A DNA stretch of 64,000 nt from Lutibacter oricola (GCF_900106565.1 NZ_FNNJ01000004.1:124001-188000), one strand, 5' to 3'; positions 36,415 through 49,142 are shown, counted from the first letter of the stretch. Notes: generated by a model not told the origin, from the letters alone. Numbers and translations: made by a program.

Positions 36415-37461
36415 TTATCTTGCTACTCTACCTGAAGCATCACCACCCATTAGTTTGTTAACTTCGTCAACAGTAACTAAATTAGCATCACCTTTAATAG
36501 TGTGTTTTAAACAAGATGCAGCAACTGCAAAGTCTAATGCATTTTGATCATCTTCTGGGTATTTAAGTAATCCGTAGATTAAACCTCCCATAAATGAATC
36601 TCCACCACCAACTCTATCTACTATATCAGTAATTTGATATTGACGAGTTTCTAACATTTGTTTACCATCATATAAAACTCCAGCCCAAGTGTTGTGAGAT
36701 GCAGAAATTGAACCTCTTAAAGTAGTAATTACTTTTTTAGCTCTTGGGAATTTCTCCATCATTTGCTCACAAACAGACAAGAAAGCTTCAGCTTTAACAT
36801 TGTGTCCAGCAGTTTGAACAGCAGCACCATCAGGCTTAATACCAAAATGCATTTCAGCATCTTCTTCATTTCCTAAAATAACATCACAGTAAGATGTAAT
36901 TTCAGTCATAATAGCTTCTCTATGCGCATCGTCACAGAAATTCCAAAGTTTAGCACGGTAATTTAAATCTGTAGAAATAGTAATACCTAATTTGCTAGCA
37001 GCTTTAACAGCTTCTAAACAAACATCTGCAGCTCCTTGAGAAATTGCTGGAGTAATACCAGTCCAATGGAACCATTCAGCACCATCAAAAACTTCTTCCC
37101 AGTTAATCATTCCTGATTTTATTTCAGACATAGCAGAATGTGCTCTATCGTAAACAACTTTAGATCCACGAGATACAGCACCAGTTTCTAAAAAGTAGAT
37201 TCCTAAACGATCTCCACCATAAACTATTTTGTCTACACCAACGCCTCTTTTACGCATTTCCATCATTGCACACTCACCAATATCATTTTTAGGTAAACGA
37301 GTTACAAAATCTACAGGTACTCCATAGTTTGCTAAAGATACTGCTACGTTAGATTCTCCACCACCATAGATAGCGTCAAAATTGTTTGCTTGAGAAAATC
37401 TCAAAAATCCTTGAGGAGCTAATCTTAACATGATTTCTCCAAATGTTACTACTTTTTTCAT
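36415..37461 (-). CDS. kdgK: 2-keto-3-deoxygluconate kinase (PfkB family)
   Basis: A 348-residue sugar kinase. The N-terminal block TFGEIMLRLAPQGFLRFSQANNFDAIYGGGESNVAVSLANYG is a KDG kinase signature. The C-terminal PfkB motif VDRVGGGDSFMGGLIYGLL carries the catalytic Asp and the anion hole. It phosphorylates KDG to KDPG with ATP in the cytoplasm. It follows the zinc dehydrogenase gene by 28 bases and precedes the aldolase gene, so kinase and aldolase act on successive intermediates. The stretch near residue 240 and the ~25 residues after the PfkB motif are typical of this subgroup. Confidence 0.92.
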   Translation of the reverse strand: MKKVVTFGEIMLRLAPQGFLRFSQANNFDAIYGGGESNVAVSLANYGVPVDFVTRLPKNDIGECAMMEMRKRGVGVDKIVYGGDRLGIYFLETGAVSRGSKVVYDRAHSAMSEIKSGMINWEEVFDGAEWFHWTGITPAISQGAADVCLEAVKAASKLGITISTDLNYRAKLWNFCDDAHREAIMTEITSYCDVILGNEEDAEMHFGIKPDGAAVQTAGHNVKAEAFLSVCEQMMEKFPRAKKVITTLRGSISASHNTWAGVLYDGKQMLETRQYQITDIVDRVGGGDSFMGGLIYGLLKYPEDDQNALDFAVAASCLKHTIKGDANLVTVDEVNKLMGGDASGRVAR

Positions 37462-37489
37462 TGTTGTTATTATTTATTTTGATTGATTA

Positions 37490-38503
37490 CTATATTTTAA
37501 AATCTACAGTTGCTTTCATAACACCTGTTTCTAAATCACACCAGCTATCAAAGTTGGCAATCATTTCTGTATAAGGAACATTATGAGTGATATATGAATC
37601 TGTAGGGAATTGATCTAATACACTTATTACGTGTTCAAAATCTTCTGTAGTTGCATTTCTACTACACATTAATGTCATTTCTTTTGCGTGTACTTTTGGA
37701 TGTGTGTATGTTAGTTCTCCTTTAGATAACCCAACTAATACAAATCTTCCTCCGTGTGCCATATAATCTGGACAAGCTTCTAAAGCAAATTTATTTCCTG
37801 AAGCATCAAAAACTGCAGTAGCTAAATCTCCATTTGTAATTTCAGAAATAGCTTCAACAGGATTGTTACCAGCATTTACAATATAATCTACACCAATTTT
37901 ATCTTTAGCATAAGCCAATCGTTGGTCATTCATGTCAAGTGCAATAACTTTTGCTCCTGCAATTTGAGCTAATTTCATTATTCCAATACCAATTGGTCCG
38001 CAACCAACAACAACTACAGTTTCTCCTGGTTTTATGTCGGCTCTTCTAACAGAATGTGCTCCAATTGCTAAAGGTTCAACAATAGCCATTTGATCATCAG
38101 ATAAATTATTTGCAGGTAATAGAATATCAGCAGGAACAGTAATTTGCTCTTGCATTCCACCATCTCCATGAACACCTAATACTGAAATATTAGTACAGCA
38201 GTTAGTTTTACCATTTCTACAAGCAATACATTTACCACAGCTAACATATGGCATTACAACTACTTTATCTCCAGCTTTAATTCCTCTAGCATTTTCTCCA
38301 ATTTCTAATACTTCTGAAGCTAATTCGTGACCTAAAATTCTCGGGTAGCTAAAGAAAGCTTGGTTTCCGCCATAAGCGTGAATATCTGTTCCGCAAATTC
38401 CAACTTTATTAATTTGTAATAAAGCTTCGTTTTCTTTTCTAATTGGTGCTTCTTTTTCTTTTAGAATAAATTCACCTGGTTTTTCGCAAACTATGTATTT
38501 CAT
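37490..38503 (-). CDS. Zinc alcohol dehydrogenase, probable L-galactonate 5-dehydrogenase
   Basis: A 337-residue medium-chain dehydrogenase. The catalytic zinc site is Cys38 in GICGTDIHAYGG, with His59-Glu60 in LGHE. The structural zinc cysteines are 89, 92, 95 and 103. The Rossmann motif is VVVGCGPIGIGIMKLAQ (about residues 165-181). Related enzymes oxidise secondary hydroxyls of sugar acids: LgoD-type enzymes of E. coli and a Bacteroides enzyme convert L-galactonate to D-tagaturonate. That reaction links the lactonase to uxaB, and no other enzyme here can do so. First gene of the operon, directly behind the LacI operator. Confidence 0.85.
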   Translation of the reverse strand: MKYIVCEKPGEFILKEKEAPIRKENEALLQINKVGICGTDIHAYGGNQAFFSYPRILGHELASEVLEIGENARGIKAGDKVVVMPYVSCGKCIACRNGKTNCCTNISVLGVHGDGGMQEQITVPADILLPANNLSDDQMAIVEPLAIGAHSVRRADIKPGETVVVVGCGPIGIGIMKLAQIAGAKVIALDMNDQRLAYAKDKIGVDYIVNAGNNPVEAISEITNGDLATAVFDASGNKFALEACPDYMAHGGRFVLVGLSKGELTYTHPKVHAKEMTLMCSRNATTEDFEHVISVLDQFPTDSYITHNVPYTEMIANFDSWCDLETGVMKATVDFKI

Positions 38504-38532
38504 TGTATAAAAATTTCTTAATTATTTCGAGG

Positions 38533-38552
38533 TTGTTCAAACGTTTGAGCAA
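38533..38552. promoter_or_regulatory. LacI-family operator upstream of the L-galactose operon
   Basis: TTGTTCAAACGTTTGAGCAA is palindromic in 18 of 20 positions, with the central CG typical of LacI operators. It sits 30 bases before the first gene of the operon, beside a TAATTTG string on the minus strand that may be the -7 element. A near-identical copy lies at 38671. Confidence 0.8.
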
Positions 38553-38642
38553 ATTAATTAAAAAAATATAAACGTTGTTATTTTTTTTGTGGTAAGCTAC
38601 TTTGAAGTACCGTATTTATTGATTTTGTTTAAAAAATAAAGT

Positions 38643-38673
38643 TTTGATATTTCGTAAAAAGAGTTTACATTTG
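38643..38673 (+). promoter_or_regulatory. Promoter of the lacI-type regulator gene
   Basis: A -33 TTTG at 38643-38646 and a -7 TACATTTG at 38666-38673 are separated by 19 bases, matching the Bacteroidota consensus. Transcription would start near 38680. This rules out a coding start at 38644, which is open in frame but inside the promoter. Confidence 0.7.
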
Positions 38674-38690
38674 TTCAATCGTTTGAGCAA
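38671..38690. promoter_or_regulatory. LacI-family operator over the regulator's own promoter
   Basis: TTGTTCAATCGTTTGAGCAA differs from the operator at 38533 at one base. It overlaps the end of the -7 element and the expected transcription start, so the regulator should repress its own gene. It ends 13 bases before the TTG start codon. Confidence 0.8.
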
Positions 38691-38703
38691 ATGTATAAAA
38701 AAG

Positions 38704-39732
38704 TTGGGAAATAAAAAAAAAACTACGATAAAAGATATTGCTAATGTTTTAGGTATAACACCTTCTGCAGTGTCTAGGGCTTTAAATAATCATCCAAGGA
38801 TTAGTGAGAAGACTAAAATTGCTGTTAAGCAAGTTGCTGAAAATTTAAATTATCAGCCAAATCATTTGGCAAGTGCACTTAGAAAAGGGAAAAGTAATTT
38901 GGTTGGTGTAATAATTCCAAGAAATAATAGTAACTTTTTTTCTTCAGTATTAGAAAATATTGAAGAAGTTTTAAACAAAAAAGGGTATAATATTATTATT
39001 ACTCAATCTAATGAATCTTACAAAAAAGAATGTAGTAGTATTGAAGCTCTTTTATATACACAGGTTGATGGTGTTATAGCTTCTATGGCAAATGAAACTG
39101 TAGATTTAAGTTATTACGAGAAAATTAAATCAAAAGGAATTCCTTTAATTTTATTTGATAGAGGAGAAAATGATTTAAATGTAGATTATGTGGGTATTGA
39201 TGATTATTTAACTAGTCATATGATTGTTGAGCACTTACTAGATCAGGGTTGTAAAAGAATTGCTCATATAGCCGGATATAGTAAAACTAGAATTTATAAA
39301 AATAGAATTAGAGGGTATAATGATGCTCTTGAAAAACATGGCTTACCTATTGAAAAAGATTTAATTATTGAAAGTAATTTAAGGTTAAATGATGGGCGTA
39401 GAGTTATGCAAGAGCTTTTAAATTTAAATGAACGACCAGATGCTGTTTATGCTGCTGGTGATTATGCTGCTTTAGGTGCTTTGCAAGTTTTAGAAGAACA
39501 GGGAATAAAAGTTCCAGAAGAAATTGCTTTAGTTGGTTTTAGTAACGAGCCTTTTACTTCTTTTGTAAAACCATCAATTTCAACTATAGATCAAAAAAGT
39601 GCATTAATTGGTAAGTTAGCCGCAGAAGCCTTTTTAGAAAGAGTAAATAACCCAAAAGTAAAAGCAAGCTTAAACAAAATAATTGTCGATGCAGAATTAA
39701 TAATAAGAGATTCTTCAAACAAAAAAGAATAG
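38704..39732 (+). CDS. LacI-family transcriptional repressor of the L-galactose operon
   Basis: A 342-residue regulator. The helix-turn-helix TIKDIANVLGITPSAVSRALNNHPRISEKTK opens the protein and the hinge follows at NYQPNHLASALRKGKSN. A periplasmic-binding-like sensor domain (residues 60-335) ends with SNEPFTSFVKPSISTIDQ. I choose the TTG at 38704 (GNKKKTTIKDIA): an upstream in-frame TTG at 38644 lies in the promoter, and the ATG at 38691 is out of frame and stops after seven codons. It is divergent from the catabolic operon, with an operator at each side. The inducer is probably an L-galactose pathway intermediate. Confidence 0.88.
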   Translation: MGNKKKTTIKDIANVLGITPSAVSRALNNHPRISEKTKIAVKQVAENLNYQPNHLASALRKGKSNLVGVIIPRNNSNFFSSVLENIEEVLNKKGYNIIITQSNESYKKECSSIEALLYTQVDGVIASMANETVDLSYYEKIKSKGIPLILFDRGENDLNVDYVGIDDYLTSHMIVEHLLDQGCKRIAHIAGYSKTRIYKNRIRGYNDALEKHGLPIEKDLIIESNLRLNDGRRVMQELLNLNERPDAVYAAGDYAALGALQVLEEQGIKVPEEIALVGFSNEPFTSFVKPSISTIDQKSALIGKLAAEAFLERVNNPKVKASLNKIIVDAELIIRDSSNKKE

Positions 39733-39795
39733 AAATTTAATCGCTATTTTTGTATAAGTGATTCACCAAATATTACTAATAAATATCGTTTTTTA

Positions 39796-42700
39796 ATGAG
39801 AAATAAGTTTACATATTGGCCACTAGTAATATTGTTAGTAGTAGGCTTTTTATTCACTAATTCAAGCTTTGCTCAAAGTTCAATAAGTTTTGACCATTTA
39901 TCTACAAAAAATGGATTGTCTCAAAATGATGTAAATGCAATTTATCAAGATAATAAAGGTTTTATGTGGTTTGGTACTCATGATGGGTTAAACCGTTATG
40001 ATGGATATAATTTTTCGATATATAAACCTAAAGCAAATGATAATTATAGTATAAATAGTACATTAATTTGGAACATAGTTGGTGATAACAATGGAAATTT
40101 GTGGATAGGTACTACAGGGAATGGACTAAATTATTTCGATAAAACTACTGAGAAATTTAAACATATTACTCATAATGATAAAGACGAAAATAGCTTAAAT
40201 AATGATTATGTAAAGCATGTGTTTTTAGACAATGAAAAGCGTCTTTGGGTTTCAACTAGAACAGGTTTAGATGTTGTTGACGTTTCCAAATCTTTAGATT
40301 CATTAAAATTCGATCATTTTAAATTAAGCCGGGATAATTTTAAATCGGCAAAAGGATATTGTACAATTACATTTATATTTCAAGATAGTCAGAATCAAAT
40401 TTTAATTGGTGGTCCCAAAGGGTTGTTTAAGGTGGTAAAAGATAAGCAAGGGAATTATAACTTTCAGAATTTGAATGTATCCTTAAACTGGGCACCTACG
40501 TCCATTAGAGGTATACGTGAAGATGAGTTTGGTAGATTGCTAATAACTTCTTTTAACGGGTTGCATATAGTTGATTTAAAAGAGCAAACTCACAAGTTAT
40601 TAAAAGTTCCTTTACGAGGAGGAAACAATATTGCTGTTGGAAATGGACACATTTGGGTTGGAGGAACAGAAGGATTATACCATTTTGAAAATAGTGAAAA
40701 AAATCAGAAACCTAAATTTTTGAATCAATATACATACGATCCAAAAAGTACGATTAGTAGTTTAAGTAAAAATGAAGTTACATCATTATTTGTTGATAAA
40801 ACTGGAATTGTTTGGATTGGAACAAATGGAGGTGGAGTTAATATTTTTGATCCGGAGAGCAAACAATTTAAACTTATTCAAAAAACATCAGATCTCAACA
40901 GTTTAAGTAATGATAATATACGCTCCATTTTTGAAGATAGTAATGGTACATTATGGGTAGGTACTGAAGGTGGAGGTTTAAATATATTGAAAAAAGAAGA
41001 TAGTAAAAATTATAATAAATTTATTAATATTAAAAAAGTTGCTAACCCTTTTGTTATCAAAGAAATAAAACGAGGGGATAAGAAGTTTGTACTTGTTGGG
41101 GGGCAAAATTCCCCAGGTATTTTCAAAGTAGATATAACAAATTTTACTAATATTTCTGAAACTAGTTTAACTCCTTTGTTTAGTGGTATTTCAAGCGTTT
41201 TTTCTTTGTTAGAGGATAGTTCGCAAAACTTATGGGTTGGAACTTATTCTACTGGGGTAATTAGGTGTTTAAAAAGTGATTCTATAGGTGATTACAAAAG
41301 AGATATTTTATCAAATAATATTAATAATAATAAAAGTATTTCAAACGATATTATTAGAGATATTGTTGAAGATAGGAAAGGTAATATTTGGTTTGCAACA
41401 GGAAATGGGTTGTCGAGATTAACAAAAAAAGAAACTTCAAAAAAGAATCCAAAGTTTAGAATATATAAAAATATAAAAGATGATGAACATAGTATAAGTC
41501 ATAATTATATTTTATCTATTTATGAAAGCGATAAAGGAGAAATGTGGTTTGGAACGTTTGGAGGAGGCTTAAATAAACTTATTAGATCGGTTGATGGAAA
41601 AAGTGATTCATTTAAGGTTTATTCTGAAAAAGACGGACTGCCAAATAATGTAATTAAAGGAATTTTAGAAGATAATGATGGTAATTTATGGCTGTCTACT
41701 AATAAAGGTTTATCAAAATTTAATCCAAATACAGAGGTTTTTAAGAATTATGACACAAATGATGGGTTGCAGAATGATGAATTTGGTGAGTTAGCGCATT
41801 TCAAAAAAAGTAACGGAGAAATGATGTTTGGTGGAGTTAGTGGTTTTAATAGTTTTTTTCCTGATGAAATTAAAGATAATTCGGTTAAAGCTGAAACTGT
41901 AATTACAAGTTTTTCAATTTTTAATAAACCTATTGGAATAAATGAAGAAGTTAACGGAAGAGTAATATTAAATAAATCTATAAATGAAATTGATCAAATA
42001 GATTTAGAATATAAAGAAAATAGCTTTTCTTTTGAATTTGCAGCTTTACATTATGCGGCTCCTCAAAAAAATAAATATGCGTATAAATTAGAAGGGTTTA
42101 ATAACGATTGGATTTATACATCTTCAGAAAAAAGATTTGCTACTTATACAAATCTGGAACCAGGTTTGTATACTTTAAAAGTTAAAGCTTCTAATAACGA
42201 TGGTTTATGGGATGAATCTCCATCAATTCTAAAAATTAATGTTATTCCTCCATTCTGGAGAACAAGTTTTGCAAAACTAATTTATGTATTGTTATTTGTT
42301 GGTAGTTTATTTTTGTTTAGAAGATTTACAATTATTAGATCAACTAAAAAACATCAGTTAGAGTTAGAGCATCTTGAAAAAGATAAATATGAAGAAATTC
42401 AACGATTAAAATTAGAGTTTTTTACAAATATTTCACACGAATTTAGAACACCTTTAACTTTAATAAAAGGCCCGTTAGAATATTTACAAAAAAAAGGAGA
42501 TAACGTTGAGCCTCAAAAAGTACAAGAACAATATAGTTTAATGCATAAAAATATTGATTATTTGTTGAGGTTGGTAAATCAGCTGTTGGATTTTAGAAAA
42601 ATGGATAAGGGAAAAATGAGTTTGACTGTTGGAAAAAGCGATTTAATCGATTTTATAAAAGTAGTTGGAGAACCTTTTCAGTTTTTAAGTAGTAAAAAAG

Positions 42701-44064
42701 ATATAGATTTTAAAATAAATGCTAAAAGTAAAGAGTTACGAACATGGTTCGATCCAGATGCTGTTGAAAAAATAATGAACAACTTGCTTTCCAATGCATT
42801 TAAATTTACTCCTGAAAAAGGAACAGTGGAAATTGAAATAATTGAAGGTATTAATTATACTGCTCCAGAAGGGTTGAAAACCAAAACAGATAAATCTAAT
42901 TATGTTGTAATTCAGGTTAAAGATTCTGGACCAGGAATACCAAAGCATAGAATTAACTTTATTTTTGAACGTTTTTATGTAGATAGAGATGTTCGAAAAA
43001 TTAACTCAGAAGGTTCTGGTATTGGTTTAGCCTTCACCAAAAAATTAGTTGAACTACATAGAGGTAGTATAGATGTTGTAAGTGATGAAACACAGGGAAC
43101 TAACTTTGTTGTTTGGTTACCAAAAGATAAGCAATCATACGAAAATATAAATGATATATCTTTTAGTGATGTATTAGAAAGTCAAACATTTATTAACGAA
43201 ATGAATGCGGAAGTTCATGCAGTTGGAGTGTTTGATGATATTGTAGATCAAAACTTATCAAGGTCTAGATCTAAATTACCAATATTATTGGTAGTTGATG
43301 ATAATGCTGATATTAGAGGAGTTATTAAACAAGGTTTAGGTGAATTTTACGATATTTATGAGGCGGAAAACGGTGAGCGTGGTTTTGAACTAGCAAAAAA
43401 ATTAGTTCCAAATATTGTGTTAACGGATATTTTAATGCCAGTTATGGATGGAATTGAATTTTGTAATAAGCTTAAAACGGTTCAAGAAACAAGTCATATT
43501 CCAGTTGTAATGTTAACTGCAAAAACATCACAAGAATGGGAGATTGAAGGATTAAGAACTGGAGCAGATGCTTATATAAGAAAACCTTTTGATATGGAGT
43601 TATTAGAGCTTAAACTTCAAAATATATTAAAACATAGAGAAGAACTTAGAAAACGATTCAATAGAAAAACAACTTTACAACCTAACGAAGTTACAGTGAC
43701 TTCTACAGACGAAAAGTTTTTACAAAAAGCAATTGACATTGTAGAAAAACATATGATGAACTCTGAATTTAGTGTGGAGCTTTTAGTTAAAGAAATGAGT
43801 TTAAGTAGAAGTAATCTATATTTAAAAATAAAAGAACTTACTGGTTTATCTTCTAGTGAATTTATTAGAAATATTCGTTTAAAAAGAGCAGTTCAATTAC
43901 TAGAAAAAAGCGATTTATCTGTAAAAGAAATTATGTATATGACTGGTTTTAATACAGCTTCATATTTTTCTAAATGTTTTAAGAAACAATTTGGTGTAAT
44001 ACCTAGCAAGTATGTAAGACAAGGAGTTACCGAAGAAGAGGGAGAGGCAAAAAATGATAAATAA
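39796..44064 (+). CDS. Hybrid two-component system regulator (HTCS)
   Basis: A 1422-residue one-protein sensor and regulator. A signal peptide (1-27, ending SSFAQ) is followed by a periplasmic double propeller of reg_prop repeats with recurrent LWVGT/GLNRYD/GGGLN strings (about 40-700). A Y_Y_Y domain (about 740-815) and one transmembrane helix (about 822-845) follow. The cytoplasmic part has HisKA with His881 in SHEFRTPLTLI, an ATPase domain (DSGPGIP, SGIGLAFTKK), a receiver domain with Asp1211 in TDILMPVMDG, and a C-terminal AraC helix-turn-helix. HTCS proteins sense oligosaccharides and switch on the adjoining polysaccharide locus. It precedes the sulfatase and glycosidase genes and so probably controls them. 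Confidence 0.95.
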   Translation: MRNKFTYWPLVILLVVGFLFTNSSFAQSSISFDHLSTKNGLSQNDVNAIYQDNKGFMWFGTHDGLNRYDGYNFSIYKPKANDNYSINSTLIWNIVGDNNGNLWIGTTGNGLNYFDKTTEKFKHITHNDKDENSLNNDYVKHVFLDNEKRLWVSTRTGLDVVDVSKSLDSLKFDHFKLSRDNFKSAKGYCTITFIFQDSQNQILIGGPKGLFKVVKDKQGNYNFQNLNVSLNWAPTSIRGIREDEFGRLLITSFNGLHIVDLKEQTHKLLKVPLRGGNNIAVGNGHIWVGGTEGLYHFENSEKNQKPKFLNQYTYDPKSTISSLSKNEVTSLFVDKTGIVWIGTNGGGVNIFDPESKQFKLIQKTSDLNSLSNDNIRSIFEDSNGTLWVGTEGGGLNILKKEDSKNYNKFINIKKVANPFVIKEIKRGDKKFVLVGGQNSPGIFKVDITNFTNISETSLTPLFSGISSVFSLLEDSSQNLWVGTYSTGVIRCLKSDSIGDYKRDILSNNINNNKSISNDIIRDIVEDRKGNIWFATGNGLSRLTKKETSKKNPKFRIYKNIKDDEHSISHNYILSIYESDKGEMWFGTFGGGLNKLIRSVDGKSDSFKVYSEKDGLPNNVIKGILEDNDGNLWLSTNKGLSKFNPNTEVFKNYDTNDGLQNDEFGELAHFKKSNGEMMFGGVSGFNSFFPDEIKDNSVKAETVITSFSIFNKPIGINEEVNGRVILNKSINEIDQIDLEYKENSFSFEFAALHYAAPQKNKYAYKLEGFNNDWIYTSSEKRFATYTNLEPGLYTLKVKASNNDGLWDESPSILKINVIPPFWRTSFAKLIYVLLFVGSLFLFRRFTIIRSTKKHQLELEHLEKDKYEEIQRLKLEFFTNISHEFRTPLTLIKGPLEYLQKKGDNVEPQKVQEQYSLMHKNIDYLLRLVNQLLDFRKMDKGKMSLTVGKSDLIDFIKVVGEPFQFLSSKKDIDFKINAKSKELRTWFDPDAVEKIMNNLLSNAFKFTPEKGTVEIEIIEGINYTAPEGLKTKTDKSNYVVIQVKDSGPGIPKHRINFIFERFYVDRDVRKINSEGSGIGLAFTKKLVELHRGSIDVVSDETQGTNFVVWLPKDKQSYENINDISFSDVLESQTFINEMNAEVHAVGVFDDIVDQNLSRSRSKLPILLVVDDNADIRGVIKQGLGEFYDIYEAENGERGFELAKKLVPNIVLTDILMPVMDGIEFCNKLKTVQETSHIPVVMLTAKTSQEWEIEGLRTGADAYIRKPFDMELLELKLQNILKHREELRKRFNRKTTLQPNEVTVTSTDEKFLQKAIDIVEKHMMNSEFSVELLVKEMSLSRSNLYLKIKELTGLSSSEFIRNIRLKRAVQLLEKSDLSVKEIMYMTGFNTASYFSKCFKKQFGVIPSKYVRQGVTEEEGEAKNDK

Positions 44065-44166
44065 ATCATTTGTTTTGTCATTTTGTACATATGTATACTT
44101 AAAATGAACATATAAAAATCATATTTGTACTAATATTGATTGATTAAATATTAAATACTTTAAAAT

Positions 44167-44196
44167 AATGCTCGTTTAAATTTTTAAGCGAGCATT
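44167..44196 (+). terminator. Hairpin downstream of the HTCS gene
   Basis: The arms AATGCTCG and CGAGCATT pair, extended by A/T pairs and one G-T. They lie about 100 bases after the HTCS stop codon and 20 before the sulfatase ATG. The T-run after it is weak. It could instead be a leader structure of the sulfatase gene. Confidence 0.5.
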
Positions 44197-44216
44197 ATTA
44201 ATTTAAAAATTAAATT

Positions 44217-45746
44217 ATGAAGCTAAAACTGTTAGTAGTACTAGTAGCAATTTCTTTAGTAAGTTGTAAAAAAACTAAAGTAGAAAAAGAGAAAAATAAA
44301 AAACCAAATATTGTTTTTATTTTTACAGATGATCAAACTTATACATCAATTAATGCATTAGGTAATAAAGAAATTATTACACCTCATATGGATAAATTGG
44401 TTAAAGAAGGAACAACTTTTACCCATGCTTATAATATGGGATCTTGGAGTGGGGCAGTTTGTGCAGCTTCTAGAGCTATGATTAATTCAGGGCGTTTTGT
44501 TTGGAGAGCGAATAAATTTAGAAAAAATTGGTATAAAAAAGACAGTGTTAGTTTAAGTAAATCTTGGGGGAAAATGATGGAAGGCGCCGGTTATGATACT
44601 TATATGACTGGTAAATGGCATGTTGATGCTCCTGCTAATATGGTTTTTCAAAACACTACTCATATTCGTCCAGGTATGCCTAAAGATGCTTGGGATCACG
44701 CAACAATGGTAAAGAAATTTGACTCATTATCAAAAATAGAAGGCGCTAATTCTGCTGACATTATGCCAAACGGATATAATCGTCCATTAAATGAAAATGA
44801 TAAATCTTGGTTGCCAACAGATACTTCAAAAGGAGGTTTTTGGAAAGGAGGAAAACACTGGAGTGAAGTTTTAGCAGATGATGCAATTGGTTTTATTGAT
44901 CAAGCAAAACAAAAAGACAACCCGTTTTTTATGTATTTGGCATTTAATGCTCCGCACGATCCACGTCAGGCTCCTCAAGAGTATGTAGATATGTATCCAT
45001 TAGAAAATATTTCTGTGCCAAAAAGTTATATGCCAGAATATCCTTACAGACATAATATTGCAAATGGTGATGATTTACGTGATGAAGCCTTAGCACCATT
45101 TCCTAGAACGGAATATGCTATTAAAGTTCATACACAAGAGTATTACGCAAGTATAACTCATGTTGATGCTCAAATAGGAAAAATTATTGAGGCTTTAAAA
45201 AAGTCTGGTAAAATGGATAATACCTATATTATGTTTACAGCCGATCACGGTTTAGCAATGGGACGTCACGGTTTGTTAGGTAAACAAAGTTTGTTCGATC
45301 ATAGTATGAGACCACCTTTAGTAATTATCGGGCCTGATATTCCAAAGGATCAACGTTCAAATGCAGATGTATATTTGCAAGATATTATGGCAACTTCATT
45401 AGATATTGCAGGAGGAGAAAAACCAACTTATGTAGAGTTTAGTAGTTTTTTAGATATTGCTAAAGGTGAAAGAAAAGAAAGTCATTATGACGCTATTTAC
45501 GGAGCATATTTAAGCGTAAGCCGTATGATTAGAAAAGATGGATTCAAATTAATGGTTTATCCAGAATTGAATAAAATATTATTATTTGATATGAACAATG
45601 ATCCTGAAGAAATGAATGATTTAGCTGTTGATAAAGCAAATAAGGCTAAAATAAAAACAATGTTTGATGAGTTGTTAGTATTACAAAAAGAAATGGATGA
45701 TCCGCTCGATATATCAGGTATTTATAATGAGTTTTATAAAAACTAA
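44217..45746 (+). CDS. Lipoprotein S1 sulfatase (CxAxR type)
   Basis: A 509-residue sulfatase. The lipobox ends at Cys17 (SLVSC), so it is probably anchored at a membrane and periplasmic or surface exposed. IVFIFTDDQT holds metal-binding Asp residues. The formylglycine site is Cys82 in CAASRAM, the CxAxR variant. GKWHVD, NAPHDPRQAPQEY and FTADHGLAMGRHGLLGKQ complete the active site. Given the GH86 and the L-galactose operon, removal of the 6-sulfate from porphyran L-galactose is the likely job, but the S1 subfamily cannot be fixed from memory. A terminator follows, so it is transcribed apart from the GH2. Confidence 0.9.
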   Translation: MKLKLLVVLVAISLVSCKKTKVEKEKNKKPNIVFIFTDDQTYTSINALGNKEIITPHMDKLVKEGTTFTHAYNMGSWSGAVCAASRAMINSGRFVWRANKFRKNWYKKDSVSLSKSWGKMMEGAGYDTYMTGKWHVDAPANMVFQNTTHIRPGMPKDAWDHATMVKKFDSLSKIEGANSADIMPNGYNRPLNENDKSWLPTDTSKGGFWKGGKHWSEVLADDAIGFIDQAKQKDNPFFMYLAFNAPHDPRQAPQEYVDMYPLENISVPKSYMPEYPYRHNIANGDDLRDEALAPFPRTEYAIKVHTQEYYASITHVDAQIGKIIEALKKSGKMDNTYIMFTADHGLAMGRHGLLGKQSLFDHSMRPPLVIIGPDIPKDQRSNADVYLQDIMATSLDIAGGEKPTYVEFSSFLDIAKGERKESHYDAIYGAYLSVSRMIRKDGFKLMVYPELNKILLFDMNNDPEEMNDLAVDKANKAKIKTMFDELLVLQKEMDDPLDISGIYNEFYKN

Positions 45747-45751
45747 AATAG

Positions 45752-45783
45752 AAAGCCGTAATTTAAATTGCGGCTTTTTTTTA
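45752..45783 (+). terminator. Rho-independent terminator after the first sulfatase
   Basis: The stem AAAGCCGTAATTT/AAATTGCGGCTTT contains one G-T pair and is followed by a run of eight T. It begins 6 bases after the stop codon. Confidence 0.88.
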
Positions 45784-45833
45784 TGAATAAACCAATAGTA
45801 TTCTTATTTAAATCAATATTGATAGTTTATTAA

Positions 45834-49133
<3,300 letters not shown>

Positions 49134-49142
49134 CAATTCGTT

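Noticed and set aside
32441-37461. Reading the operon as D-galacturonate catabolism
   Set aside because: uxaA, uxaB, kdgK and kdgA fit, but uxaC, pectin enzymes and a uronate transporter are absent, while L-sugar genes are present. A role for uxaC elsewhere cannot be excluded.
29033-38503. Reading the operon as L-fucose catabolism
   Set aside because: FucP, mutarotase, SDR and lactonase would allow it, but there is no fuconate dehydratase or KDF-cleaving enzyme, and UxaB/UxaA need a hexonate with a 6-hydroxyl.
38644-38703. In-frame extension of the LacI-type regulator to a TTG at 38644
   Set aside because: It would start inside the -33/-7 promoter and run through the operator. Family members begin a few residues before the helix-turn-helix, matching the TTG at 38704.
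44086-44095. Palindrome TACATATGTA upstream of the first sulfatase as an operator
   Set aside because: Ten bases of A/T-rich palindrome are expected by chance in this composition and no second copy was found near other genes of the locus.
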